Origin: Methylobacterium phyllostachyos
GTDB lineage: Bacteria > Pseudomonadota > Alphaproteobacteria > Rhizobiales > Beijerinckiaceae
Reading direction: 5' to 3'
DNA: 64,000 bases
Assembly (NCBI RefSeq): GCF_900103445.1
Contig: NZ_FNHS01000002.1
Span: 1 to 64,000, forward strand
Shown here piece by piece: positions 8,882-16,891 of this stretch. How positions within the stretch are numbered: the stretch's first letter is position 1; each line of letters starts with the position of its first letter. The position numbers were made by a program, and so were the translations under genes. The notes under the pieces are model-generated. The model saw only the letters and a program-made list of their open reading frames with translations, was not told the DNA's origin and did not search any database.

Positions 8882-11440
8882 TTAGTGGACGGTGAGACCG
8901 GTCTTGCGCATCGGACTGGCGGTCGGCTCCATCGCTCCGGCTGGACGGACATCCGGTATCGGATCGCGCCGGGGCTTGCTGTTGGGGTCGAGCGGGAAGG
9001 TGCAGGTCACGCAGGTTCCCTCGCCGGGGGCCGTCTCCAGATGGACCCGGCCGCCATGCAGCTCGACGAAGGACCGGACGATCGACAGGCCGAGGCCCAC
9101 CCCGCGGTGCCGCGTCCCCAGGGTATGGCTCTCGAACCGGTTGAAGACGGAATCCGCGATCTCCGGCGGCATGCCCCGGCCGTGGTCGCGCACGCTGAGG
9201 AGCAGATCCTGGGCGTTGCGCCGCGCGTGGACCTCGACCCGCTGGCCGGCCTCCGAGAACCCGACCGCGTTCGAGAGCAGATTGAACAGGATCTGCCGGA
9301 CCCGTTTTCCGTCCGCATGCACGCTGCCGATCGTCTCGGGCACGTCGAGCACCAGGGTGATGCTCGATTCGGCGAGGCGATCCTCGATGCCGCGCACCGC
9401 AGCCTCGACGGTGGCCTGGATATCGACTTCCTCCCGTTGGAGTTCCAGCGATCCGGCATCGATCGAGGCGAGATCGAGGATGTCGTTGATGATGACGAGG
9501 AGCGCCGCGGAGGAGCGCATGATGTGGTCGGCATATTCGCGCTGCCGCTCGTTCAGCGCTCCGACCGTTTCGTCGCCGAGGAGTTGCGTGAAGCCGATGA
9601 TGTTGGTGAGCGGCGAGCGCAACTCATAAGAGACGTGATGCACGAAGGTGTCGCGCAGCTGCGCGGCCTTCACCAGGGCATCGTTCTTCTCGGTGAGCGC
9701 GCGCTCGACATTCACGCTCGCGGTGATGTCGATGAGGGTCAGCAGGGTAGCGCCCTCGGGCAGCGGCTGGGCGGCGCAGTCCAGGACAGTCCCGTCCACC
9801 ACCTCGATGCGGCACTCGCGGGCAGTCCGCGATTCGAGCCCGACTACGGCGTCGCGGATATCGAGCCAGGCCTCCTCGGCGGGGGCCAATTCCCGGCAGG
9901 CCGCGATGACCGCATCCACGTGCGGGCGCTCCTCCACCATGGCGGGGTCCAGCCGCCACACGGTGTGAAAGGCGCGGTTGGCCAGGGTCAGCCGTCCGTC
10001 CGCCCCGAACACCGCTACGGGCTCGGCCAAGGTGTCGAGGGTTTCGGCCTGCAGGCGGCGCAGGGCGTTGTAGCGGGACTCCGCGTTCAGGTGATCGGAG
10101 ACGTCGTCGAACAGATATGTCAGGCCGCCCTGCGGGTTCGGGTCCGCCACCACACGCAGCGTCCGGCCATCGGGCAGGTACCACCACGTCTGATTCGCCT
10201 CCACGGCGCGGTAGGCCGCGAGCACCTGCTGCTTCCAGCCGCGGAAATCGGCTTGCTCCTCCAGCTTCCGCTCCGCCCGCAGATGATCGAGGATCTCGCC
10301 GTCGGAGGGGCGCCCGTCCAGAAAGGCCTGATCTAGGTCCCAGAGCTGGCGGTAGGCGGCGTTGTGGAAGATCAGCCGCTGCGAGACGTCGAACATCGCG
10401 ACGGCCGTCGGCAGTTGGTCGAGGGTGCGGACGTTCGCGTTCATCTGCCGCTGCAGGTCGGCGCGGACGCTCTCCAGCTCCGATACGTCGATGGCGATCC
10501 CGACCCGGCCGGTGTCGAGGCTGGTCTCGAACACGTCCAGCATGCGCCGGCTGCCGGCCACGATCGCCGAGAGCCGCGGCAGGCTTCGCGTCAGCCCGGC
10601 CGAGCGGGCCGCCTCCTCGCGAGCGATGGTCTCGCGGGCGGGCCGATCGAACAGTTCCAGCCCGGCATCGAGGGCGGCTTCGCGGCTCTCGGCTTCCACG
10701 GCGGCCACGTAGGCGGCGTTGACCCAGCTCAGGCTTCCGTCGCGGCTGCGGCGCCAAACGGGTTGCGGGATCGCGTCCAGGAGCCCGGACAAGGTCGAGA
10801 GGCCCCGACGGGTCTCTTCCAGGGTGGCCCGCAGATCGGCGATCTCGCTGCGCTCCTGGCTGGTCTCGCGCAGGCGCAGGAGCGCGCGGCCGGCTACGGC
10901 TTGCCCATGCGCCTCGATGCTGCGGCTCGTCTGCGTCCGCAGGCTCAGGGTGAAGCTCGTGCCCCGCGACCGCAGGGTCTCGACAGCAGCCTCGACCGCG
11001 TTCGCATCCGCCGCGACGAGCCAAGTGCCGAAGGCCAGGACCCGGCGGGCATATCCCGAGGTGGGCCGCTCGCCGTGGATCGCGAGGCTGATGTCGCCCT
11101 CGACCACCGGTTCGCTGCGCCGGTCCCAGGTGACGATGATCTGACGCTCGGCGTTGAGCAGCATCTCGGCCCGGTCATGGGCCCCGCGCAGGACATCCAG
11201 CGCCGCCGCCAGTTCGCGCTCGCGCCGGGTCCAGCGGTTGCGCTCGTAGAGATGGAGCAACGAGAGGATCACCGCGAAGGCGACCAGCCCGCCGAAAATC
11301 GCCAGGGCAGCCACGCTGTGAATCTCACGCGCCGAATGCACCACCGGCGCGTCGGACAATTCGGCCAGAGCGGCGCTCGCCATGGTCAGGGCGAGCGCAC
11401 CCACGCAGATCCGAACGTGGGTCGCACGACCGACACCCAT
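8882..11440 (-). CDS. divL: DivL-like cell-cycle kinase with Tyr acceptor
   Basis: An 852-aa membrane-bound sensor-kinase homologue. There are hydrophobic segments near the N-terminus (about 5-25 and 40-65), a long PAS-containing middle (several repeats between about 200 and 560, e.g. LLDAIPQPVWRRSRDGSLSWVNAAY and FDVSQRLIFHNAAYRQLWDLD), a dimerisation domain, and an HATPase_c domain with N box FNLLSNAVGFS, G1 VRDHGRGMP and G2 GVGLGLSIVRSFVELHGG. The phospho-acceptor position reads VSYELRSPL, with Tyr605 where histidine kinases have His. This is the hallmark of Caulobacter DivL, which feeds the CckA-CtrA relay. ATG 11440 was preferred to an in-frame GTG at 11461. Confidence 0.88.
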   Translation of the reverse strand: MGVGRATHVRICVGALALTMASAALAELSDAPVVHSAREIHSVAALAIFGGLVAFAVILSLLHLYERNRWTRRERELAAALDVLRGAHDRAEMLLNAERQIIVTWDRRSEPVVEGDISLAIHGERPTSGYARRVLAFGTWLVAADANAVEAAVETLRSRGTSFTLSLRTQTSRSIEAHGQAVAGRALLRLRETSQERSEIADLRATLEETRRGLSTLSGLLDAIPQPVWRRSRDGSLSWVNAAYVAAVEAESREAALDAGLELFDRPARETIAREEAARSAGLTRSLPRLSAIVAGSRRMLDVFETSLDTGRVGIAIDVSELESVRADLQRQMNANVRTLDQLPTAVAMFDVSQRLIFHNAAYRQLWDLDQAFLDGRPSDGEILDHLRAERKLEEQADFRGWKQQVLAAYRAVEANQTWWYLPDGRTLRVVADPNPQGGLTYLFDDVSDHLNAESRYNALRRLQAETLDTLAEPVAVFGADGRLTLANRAFHTVWRLDPAMVEERPHVDAVIAACRELAPAEEAWLDIRDAVVGLESRTARECRIEVVDGTVLDCAAQPLPEGATLLTLIDITASVNVERALTEKNDALVKAAQLRDTFVHHVSYELRSPLTNIIGFTQLLGDETVGALNERQREYADHIMRSSAALLVIINDILDLASIDAGSLELQREEVDIQATVEAAVRGIEDRLAESSITLVLDVPETIGSVHADGKRVRQILFNLLSNAVGFSEAGQRVEVHARRNAQDLLLSVRDHGRGMPPEIADSVFNRFESHTLGTRHRGVGLGLSIVRSFVELHGGRVHLETAPGEGTCVTCTFPLDPNSKPRRDPIPDVRPAGAMEPTASPMRKTGLTVH

Positions 11441-11810
11441 TGCTAACCCCGCCCCCACCACCGACGGTCATGCGAACGGCGCGCGCCATCGCGCGGCGCC
11501 ACACGCACCCTCCCCGCGGCGATTCTCCCGAACCGGCGCGGCCCCATCGATCAAAGATTCGCCCGCACCTTATCGTGCCTCGGAATCCGCCCGGAAGGGG
11601 AACGAAGCGTGGCTTTGGGTAGCCCGCGCATAATCAATCGTTAACGACACACAGAAGACACAGTTCGACCGTGCATACATGCCTTGACAAACAAAAAGGC
11701 CCGACGCAGGGCGCCGGGCCTCGGAGGGATCGTCGGCCCGAAGCGCGAAGGCGGGGACCGACGGGTGGATCGGCGGCGGCTGGACAAGAGGCCGCCGATC
11801 CGTTCGCGCC
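11441..11810. other. Gap between ahcY and divL
   Basis: A 370-base interval, both flanking genes on the minus strand. It holds the ahcY terminator (11693-11720) and must hold the divL promoter. A TTAACG half-site, the core of CtrA boxes, is near 11640-11645, but no complete TTAA-N7-TTAA box was seen. No protein-coding frame looks real. Confidence 0.5.
11693..11720 (-). terminator. Rho-independent terminator of ahcY
   Basis: On the minus strand a 9-bp stem GGCCCGGCG / CGTCGGGCC (one G-U pair) with loop CCCTG is followed directly by TTTTTG. It lies about 90 bases past the ahcY stop and separates ahcY from divL. Confidence 0.85.
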
Positions 11811-13211
11811 TCAGTAGCGGTAGTGCTCGGGCTTGAACGGGCCCTTCTCGGAGACGCCGATATAGGCGGCCTGATCGGGGCGCAGCTTCGAGAGCTTCAC
11901 GCCGATCTTCTCCAGGTGCAGGGCCGCGACCTTCTCGTCGAGCGCCTTCGGCAGGGTGTACACCTGCTTCTGGTACTTGCCCGGGTTGGACCACAGCTCG
12001 ATCTGCGCCAGCGTCTGGTTGGTGAACGAGGCCGACATCACGAAGGACGGGTGTCCGGTGGCGTTGCCGAGGTTCACCAGACGGCCCTCCGACAGGAGGA
12101 TGATGCGATGGCCGTCGGCGAACTCGATCTCGTCGACCTGCGGCTTGATGTTGTTCCACTTCAGGTTCTTCAGGCCGGCGACCTGAATCTCGTTGTCGAA
12201 GTGGCCGATGTTGCAGACGATCGCCCGGTCCTTCATCGCCCGCATGTGGTCGATGGTGATGATGTCCTTGTTACCCGTGGCGGTGACGAAGATGTCGGCG
12301 CGCGGGGCGGCATCCTCCATGGTCACGACCTCGTAGCCCTCCATGGCGGCCTGGAGCGCGCAGATCGGATCGATCTCCGACACGAGCACGCGGCAGCCGG
12401 CATTGCGCAGGGACGCGGCCGAGCCCTTGCCGACATCGCCGAAGCCCGCGACCATCGCGACCTTGCCAGCCATCATCACGTCGGTGCCGCGGCGGATGCC
12501 GTCGACCAGCGACTCCTTGCAGCCGTACAGGTTGTCGAACTTCGACTTGGTGACCGAGTCGTTCACGTTGATCGCCGGGAAGAGCAGCTTGCCCTCCTTG
12601 GCCAGCACGTAGAGGCGGTGGACGCCCGTGGTGGTTTCCTCGGAGACGCCCTTGATGCTGTCGGCGAGACCGGCGAACCAGCCCTTCGGCTTCTCGGCGA
12701 GCTTGCGCTTGAGGAGCGCGAAGAAGACCTCCTCCTCCTCGCTCTCCGGCTTGTCGAGGAAGGCAGTGTCGCCGTTCTCGGCGCGCAGGCCGAGATGGAC
12801 GAACATGGTGGCGTCGCCGCCGTCGTCGAGGATCATGTTCGGCATGCCGCCGTCATGCCAGTCGAACAGGCGCGAGGTGTAGTCCCAGTACTCCTCCAGC
12901 GTCTCGCCCTTCACGGCGAAGACCGGGATGCCGGCGGCCGCGATGGCGGCGGCGGCGTGGTCCTGGGTCGAGTAGATGTTGCAGGAGACCCAGCGGATGT
13001 CGGCGCCGAGCGCCTTCAGGGTCTCGATCAGCACCGCGGTCTGGATCGTCATGTGGAGCGAGCCGGCGATCTTCGCGCCCTTCAGGGGCTGCGCGGCGCC
13101 GTACTCCTCGCGGACCGCCATCAGGCCCGGCATCTCCGTCTCGGCGATCGAGATCTCCTTGCGGCCGTAATCGGCCAGCCCGATGTCCTTGACGATATAA
13201 TCCTTGGCCAT
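11811..13211 (-). CDS. ahcY: S-adenosylhomocysteine hydrolase
   Basis: A 466-aa cytosolic NAD-dependent enzyme that reversibly splits S-adenosylhomocysteine into adenosine and homocysteine, removing the product inhibitor of methyltransferases. Visible are the N-terminal substrate domain ([37 protein letters not shown]), the NAD-binding Rossmann motif [14 protein letters not shown], and the C-terminal signature ending KPEHYRY. The bacterial ~40-residue insertion (around [20 protein letters not shown]) is present. ATG 13211 starts the conserved N-terminus. An 18-bp palindrome 75 bases upstream is a likely operator. It has its own terminator, so it is probably monocistronic. Confidence 0.98.
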   Translation of the reverse strand: MAKDYIVKDIGLADYGRKEISIAETEMPGLMAVREEYGAAQPLKGAKIAGSLHMTIQTAVLIETLKALGADIRWVSCNIYSTQDHAAAAIAAAGIPVFAVKGETLEEYWDYTSRLFDWHDGGMPNMILDDGGDATMFVHLGLRAENGDTAFLDKPESEEEEVFFALLKRKLAEKPKGWFAGLADSIKGVSEETTTGVHRLYVLAKEGKLLFPAINVNDSVTKSKFDNLYGCKESLVDGIRRGTDVMMAGKVAMVAGFGDVGKGSAASLRNAGCRVLVSEIDPICALQAAMEGYEVVTMEDAAPRADIFVTATGNKDIITIDHMRAMKDRAIVCNIGHFDNEIQVAGLKNLKWNNIKPQVDEIEFADGHRIILLSEGRLVNLGNATGHPSFVMSASFTNQTLAQIELWSNPGKYQKQVYTLPKALDEKVAALHLEKIGVKLSKLRPDQAAYIGVSEKGPFKPEHYRY

Positions 13212-13286
13212 GTCGCAGCGGCTCCGTGTTCGCGGTGGGGTTCGGCGCGAGCCTCTACCACCTCGCGGGCCGCGAAGCAATCAAGA

Positions 13287-13304
13287 CATAAAGATGTCTT
13301 TATG
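13287..13304. promoter_or_regulatory. 18-bp palindromic operator upstream of ahcY
   Basis: CATAAAGA-TG-TCTTTATG: both 8-base arms are exactly inverted around a 2-base centre. It is AT-rich in a very GC-rich region and lies 75 bases upstream of the ahcY ATG. On the minus strand a TTGATT element follows it closely, so it may overlap or abut the promoter -35. The shape fits a dimeric winged-helix regulator such as the ArsR-family SAM/SAH-pathway regulators; naming the regulator is inference. Confidence 0.7.
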
Positions 13305-13363
13305 CGTTCCGGCCGGCGGGGCGACCTTCACGCCGCCCCGCCGGCCGCAAAATCGCGGTCTGC

Positions 13364-13768
13364 CTATCGGCTCGGGCGGGCCAGCCAGCCGACAGCGAAT
13401 GCGACGGCGGCCACCAGGGCGAGGGTCGTGCCGCGGTTCTCGTCCGCGCGCGCCGCGAGGTGGCGGCCGTGGTGGACGGCGCGGTCGCGATAGTGCTGCC
13501 CACGCTCGACAGCCTCGTCGGCCAGGTCCCGGCCGCGCGCGCTGACGTCCCGGAACCGGCTCCGACCCTCCTCGACGAGGTGCTCGCCGCCATGGCGCAG
13601 GTCGCGTACGGCATCCCGCGCCTCGCCGTAGGCGTATTGCGCCGCGCCCGCAGCCTGGTTGTAGGCGCCTTCGAGCTGGCTCCCCGGGTTGCCGCGGACG
13701 GCGCCAGTGGCCGTCTTGGCCCGGCCCCGCAGGTGGCGAAGACCGCCCTCGAGATGATCCCTGTTCAT
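13364..13768 (-). CDS. CsbD-like stress protein with membrane tail
   Basis: A 134-aa protein. Its first 50 residues (MNRDHLEGGLRHLRGRAKTA, followed by a GxxxxQxEGAYNQAAGAAQ segment) match the start of CsbD-family general-stress proteins. A charged helical middle (VRDLRHGGEHLVEEGRSR through HYRDRAVHHGRHLA) leads to a C-terminal transmembrane helix (TTLALVAAVAFAVGWLA). The function of CsbD proteins is unknown beyond stress induction; the tail suggests a membrane-tethered form. It lies between ahcY and kup and appears to be expressed alone. Confidence 0.72.
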   Translation of the reverse strand: MNRDHLEGGLRHLRGRAKTATGAVRGNPGSQLEGAYNQAAGAAQYAYGEARDAVRDLRHGGEHLVEEGRSRFRDVSARGRDLADEAVERGQHYRDRAVHHGRHLAARADENRGTTLALVAAVAFAVGWLARPSR

Positions 13769-13937
13769 CGTATCCCTCCGATCCGGCGTGCGCTTGGATG
13801 GTGCCTTGGACGGCGCATCGCCTGCGTCGGGGCGGAACGAGGCGGGAGCGGTGCGGTTCCGCTTGGATCGCGGGTCGAATCACACGTTTCGGTGCGCCAC
13901 GCCCGGGACAAATGCGTTCCAGGCGGCCGCAAGGCCC

Positions 13938-15884
13938 TCAAATTTCGATCTCCGTCCCGACCTCCACCACCTGCCGGGTCGGCACGCCGAAGAAAGCGCC
14001 GGTGCGCTCGGCGTTGCGTTGCATGAACGCGAAGAGGTTTTCCCGCCAGGGTGCCATCCCGCGCACGTCGCTCTTCGGGATGATCGTCTCGTGGCCGACG
14101 AAGATGGTCATGTCGTCGAGCACGTGCGGCGGCAGGTGTCGGGAGTCGACCGCACAGGCCAAGCCTTCGGGGATCGAGGCTTCTTCCATGAAGCCGTAGC
14201 GCAGGATCACCCGGTAGAAATCCGGTGCCAGGATCGTCACGTGCGCGCGTTGCTCCCTCGGAACGGTGGGGGTCTCCTCGTAGAGCGCCGTGATGATCAG
14301 GATGCGTTCCATCAGGGCGCGGTTGCGCTCCACGAAGCGCGACAGGTGCAGCGGGATCCCGTGCTCGGCTGCCGACAGGAAGGCCGCGGTGCCCGGCAGG
14401 CGCAGCAGATCGCGGTGCTGGAGGCCGGAGAGGAAAACATCCTCCGGCAGCCGCAGGGCGACCCGCGCGTTCTCGACCAGCTCGTTGCCCCTCTTCCACG
14501 TTAGCATCATCAGGGCGACGAAGCCGGCCAGCACCAGGGGAAACCAGCCGCCCTCCAGGATCTTCACGCTGTTGGCGGCGAAGAACACGAGGTCGATCGC
14601 AAGGAAAAAGCCGTTCACCGCGAAGACCAGGACGGGATTGTAGCCCCAGCGGAGCGCGATCAGCGCGGCGAGCAGCGTGGTGATGCCCATCAGCATCGAC
14701 ACCGCGATGCCGTAGGCCCCGGCCAGCGCGTCGGACGAGCCGAACATCACCACCGCAACGAGGGTGGCAAGGGCGAGCAGCCAGTTGACCATCGGGACGT
14801 AGATCTGCCCGCGCTCCTCGCGTGCGGTCTGCACGATCCGCATCGCTGGCAGGAAGCCGAGCTGCACCGATTGCTGGGTCAGCGAGAACACGCCCGAGAT
14901 GATCGCCTGCGAGGCGATCACGGTCGCCATGGTGGCGAGCCCCACCAGCGGGTAATGCGCCCAGTCGGGGCACAAGCGGAAGAACGGGTTTTCCAAGGCA
15001 TCGGGGGCGGCGATCAGCAGCGCGCCCTGGCCGAAATAGTTGAGCATCAGCGCGGGCAGCACCAGGGCGAACCATGCCAGACGGATCGGCAGGGCGCCGA
15101 AATGGCCGAGATCCGCATACATCGCCTCGCCGCCCGTCACCGCCAGGAACGCCGCGCCCAGCATGGCGAAGCTCACCGGCAGCCCCGCATGCAGCATGAA
15201 GTCGAGCGCCCGGAACGGGTTGGCGGCCGCGAGGATCTCGGGCGCGCGCAGGATCCCGGCGATCCCCAGCAAGCCGAGAACCAGGAACCACGCGAACATG
15301 ACCGGTCCGAACACCCGGCCGATGGCGGCGACGCCCTTGTGCTGGACGAGGAACAGCCCGACGAGGATCACGATCGTGATCGGCACAACGTACGGCCCGA
15401 GCGACGGCGCATCGACCTTCAGGCCCTCGATCGCCGACAGCACCGAGATCGCCGGCGTGATCGCCCCGTCGCCGTAGAGCAAGGCCGCCCCGACGAGGCC
15501 AACCACGAGCAACATCGCCCCCCAGCTGCCCGGCCGCGCCTGTCGTGCACCGAGCAGCGCCAGCATGGCCACGATGCCGCCCTCACCACGGTTGTCAGCG
15601 CGCAGGATCAGCACCGCGTATTTCAGCGAGACGATCAGGATCAGCGACCACAGGATCAGCGAGACCGCACCGGTCGCGGCCGCCGGCACCGAGGCGCCAC
15701 CGCTGGTGGCGGCCTTCACGGCTTCCTTGAAGGCGTAGAGCGGGCTCGTGCCGATGTCGCCGTACACCACCCCCAGCGCACCGAGCACGAGGCCCGGCTG
15801 CAGACGACGATGGGCCGCCGCTTCAGTCTCGGCTTCGGTCTCCGCGGCGGGGGCGAGGGACTGACTCAACGCATCGGCTCCCAC
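13938..15884 (-). CDS. kup: Low-affinity potassium uptake protein Kup
   Basis: A 648-aa K+/H+ symporter of the KUP/HAK/KT family. It starts with a short variable tail and then the family signature GALGVVYGDIGTSPLYAFKEAV (about 35-56), has about twelve membrane helices to about residue 450, and ends in a soluble domain of about 190 residues with the conserved GYMEEASIPEGL-type segment (here YGFMEEASIPEG). The start codon at 15884 is GTG. Other conserved spots are LYGDGAITPAISVLSAIEGL and VYVPMVNWLL-like (IYVPMVNWLLALATL). Kup is constitutive in most bacteria; no kdp genes are nearby. Confidence 0.96.
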   Translation of the reverse strand: MGADALSQSLAPAAETEAETEAAAHRRLQPGLVLGALGVVYGDIGTSPLYAFKEAVKAATSGGASVPAAATGAVSLILWSLILIVSLKYAVLILRADNRGEGGIVAMLALLGARQARPGSWGAMLLVVGLVGAALLYGDGAITPAISVLSAIEGLKVDAPSLGPYVVPITIVILVGLFLVQHKGVAAIGRVFGPVMFAWFLVLGLLGIAGILRAPEILAAANPFRALDFMLHAGLPVSFAMLGAAFLAVTGGEAMYADLGHFGALPIRLAWFALVLPALMLNYFGQGALLIAAPDALENPFFRLCPDWAHYPLVGLATMATVIASQAIISGVFSLTQQSVQLGFLPAMRIVQTAREERGQIYVPMVNWLLALATLVAVVMFGSSDALAGAYGIAVSMLMGITTLLAALIALRWGYNPVLVFAVNGFFLAIDLVFFAANSVKILEGGWFPLVLAGFVALMMLTWKRGNELVENARVALRLPEDVFLSGLQHRDLLRLPGTAAFLSAAEHGIPLHLSRFVERNRALMERILIITALYEETPTVPREQRAHVTILAPDFYRVILRYGFMEEASIPEGLACAVDSRHLPPHVLDDMTIFVGHETIIPKSDVRGMAPWRENLFAFMQRNAERTGAFFGVPTRQVVEVGTEIEI

Positions 15885-16212
15885 ACGAACCTGCCCGGAT
15901 CTGGGCGAGTCGACGTTGCTCGACAGTTAGCAGCCCGAGCTCGACCGTCCAGCGACGGGGCAGCTGAAGGCCCCCGAGATGTCGGCTCTACACGCGGACT
16001 TGAGGGTATAAGTCGTCGAATGCCGTGTCCGCCGGCTCGGCACCGGCCTTTTCCCCCGGGGGCATGCAGCGCCAGCGGCATGCCCCCGGAAGCCGGCACG
16101 GGAACAGGCGCAGCGTCCCGATCCAGTGCCGCTTGCGCGGCGCTTCGTATGCCGGCGGCTTCACCGGCGTGCTCGACCCAACACCCTGAAAAGGCCGCCC
16201 GGCGCCGCCGGA
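15885..16212. other. Gap between bioD and kup
   Basis: 328 bases with both neighbours on the minus strand. The main structure is an 11-bp inverted repeat with a 12-base loop at 16056-16089. The rest should contain the kup promoter, but I cannot point to a clear -35/-10 pair. No coding frame is supported. Confidence 0.45.
16056..16089. repeat. Inverted repeat downstream of bioD
   Basis: Arms CCGGGGGCATG and CATGCCCCCGG are perfect, around the 12-base loop CAGCGCCAGCGG. No T run lies on either side, so it is not a textbook terminator. It may still end the secA-bioD transcript or stabilise its 3' end. Confidence 0.5.
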
Positions 16213-16884
16213 TCAGATCAGATCCGCCAACGCTTCGGGGCAGGCCTCGCCGCGCCTCAGGCAAAAAACCGCAGCGCCGGCATGGCGGGCGATCGAAGCG
16301 GCCACGGTGCTGGCCGGGGCCGGCGCGCCCTCGCTCTCGCTGACCGCAATGGCCAGGAGCGGCACATCGTATCGGCGCAGGGTCTCGCAGGCCGTCAGCG
16401 TGTGGCTGATCGCCCCCAGGTAGCTGCCGGACACCAGCAGCGCTGGAACATCCAGGGCCCGGAGCCAATCGAGGCCGGTCGCCCCTTCGGTGACCGGGCT
16501 CATCAGGCCGCCGACACCCTCGATCAGCAGGGTGCCCGGGGTGCAGGCGATCTGGGCGCGGCACCAGCCGACGAGGTCGAGCAGATCCAGCGACCGCCCC
16601 TCCAGCACGGCCGCCTGATCGGGCGACAACGGCGCGGAGAAGCGCCAGGGCGAGCAGGCTTCCACATCCTCGGCACCGAGGGGGATGTCCTGGGCGTCGA
16701 GCAGGCGGGCGGTGTCGCTCTCGGCAAAGCCGGGATCGCCCAGCGGTGGGACGCCGCTCGCCAGCGGCTTCACGGTCCGGACCGGCCGGCCCTGCGCCCG
16801 CAGGCGCCGGGTCAGCGCGGCGGTGACGTAGGTCTTGCCGATCTCGGTGCCGGCCCCCGCGATGAAGACCGTCCGGGCCGCCAT
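16213..16884 (-). CDS. bioD: Dethiobiotin synthetase BioD
   Basis: A 223-aa ATP-dependent carboxylase that closes the ureido ring of dethiobiotin from 7,8-diaminopelargonate and CO2. The P-loop is GAGTEIGKT (residues 10-18), where the family has GTDTxxGKT. The substrate Lys lies in VRTVKPLASG (VKP motif), and LLIEGVGGLMSP is the second conserved motif. The ATG at 16884 is 7 bases past the secA stop, so bioD is probably translated from the secA message. No other bio genes are in the window, an unusual separation from bioBFA. Confidence 0.93.
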   Translation of the reverse strand: MAARTVFIAGAGTEIGKTYVTAALTRRLRAQGRPVRTVKPLASGVPPLGDPGFAESDTARLLDAQDIPLGAEDVEACSPWRFSAPLSPDQAAVLEGRSLDLLDLVGWCRAQIACTPGTLLIEGVGGLMSPVTEGATGLDWLRALDVPALLVSGSYLGAISHTLTACETLRRYDVPLLAIAVSESEGAPAPASTVAASIARHAGAAVFCLRRGEACPEALADLI

Positions 16885-16891
16885 GCCGGCC

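Noticed and set aside
11823..13493. 556-aa plus-strand frame opposite ahcY
   Set aside because: Antisense shadow of a firmly identified enzyme.
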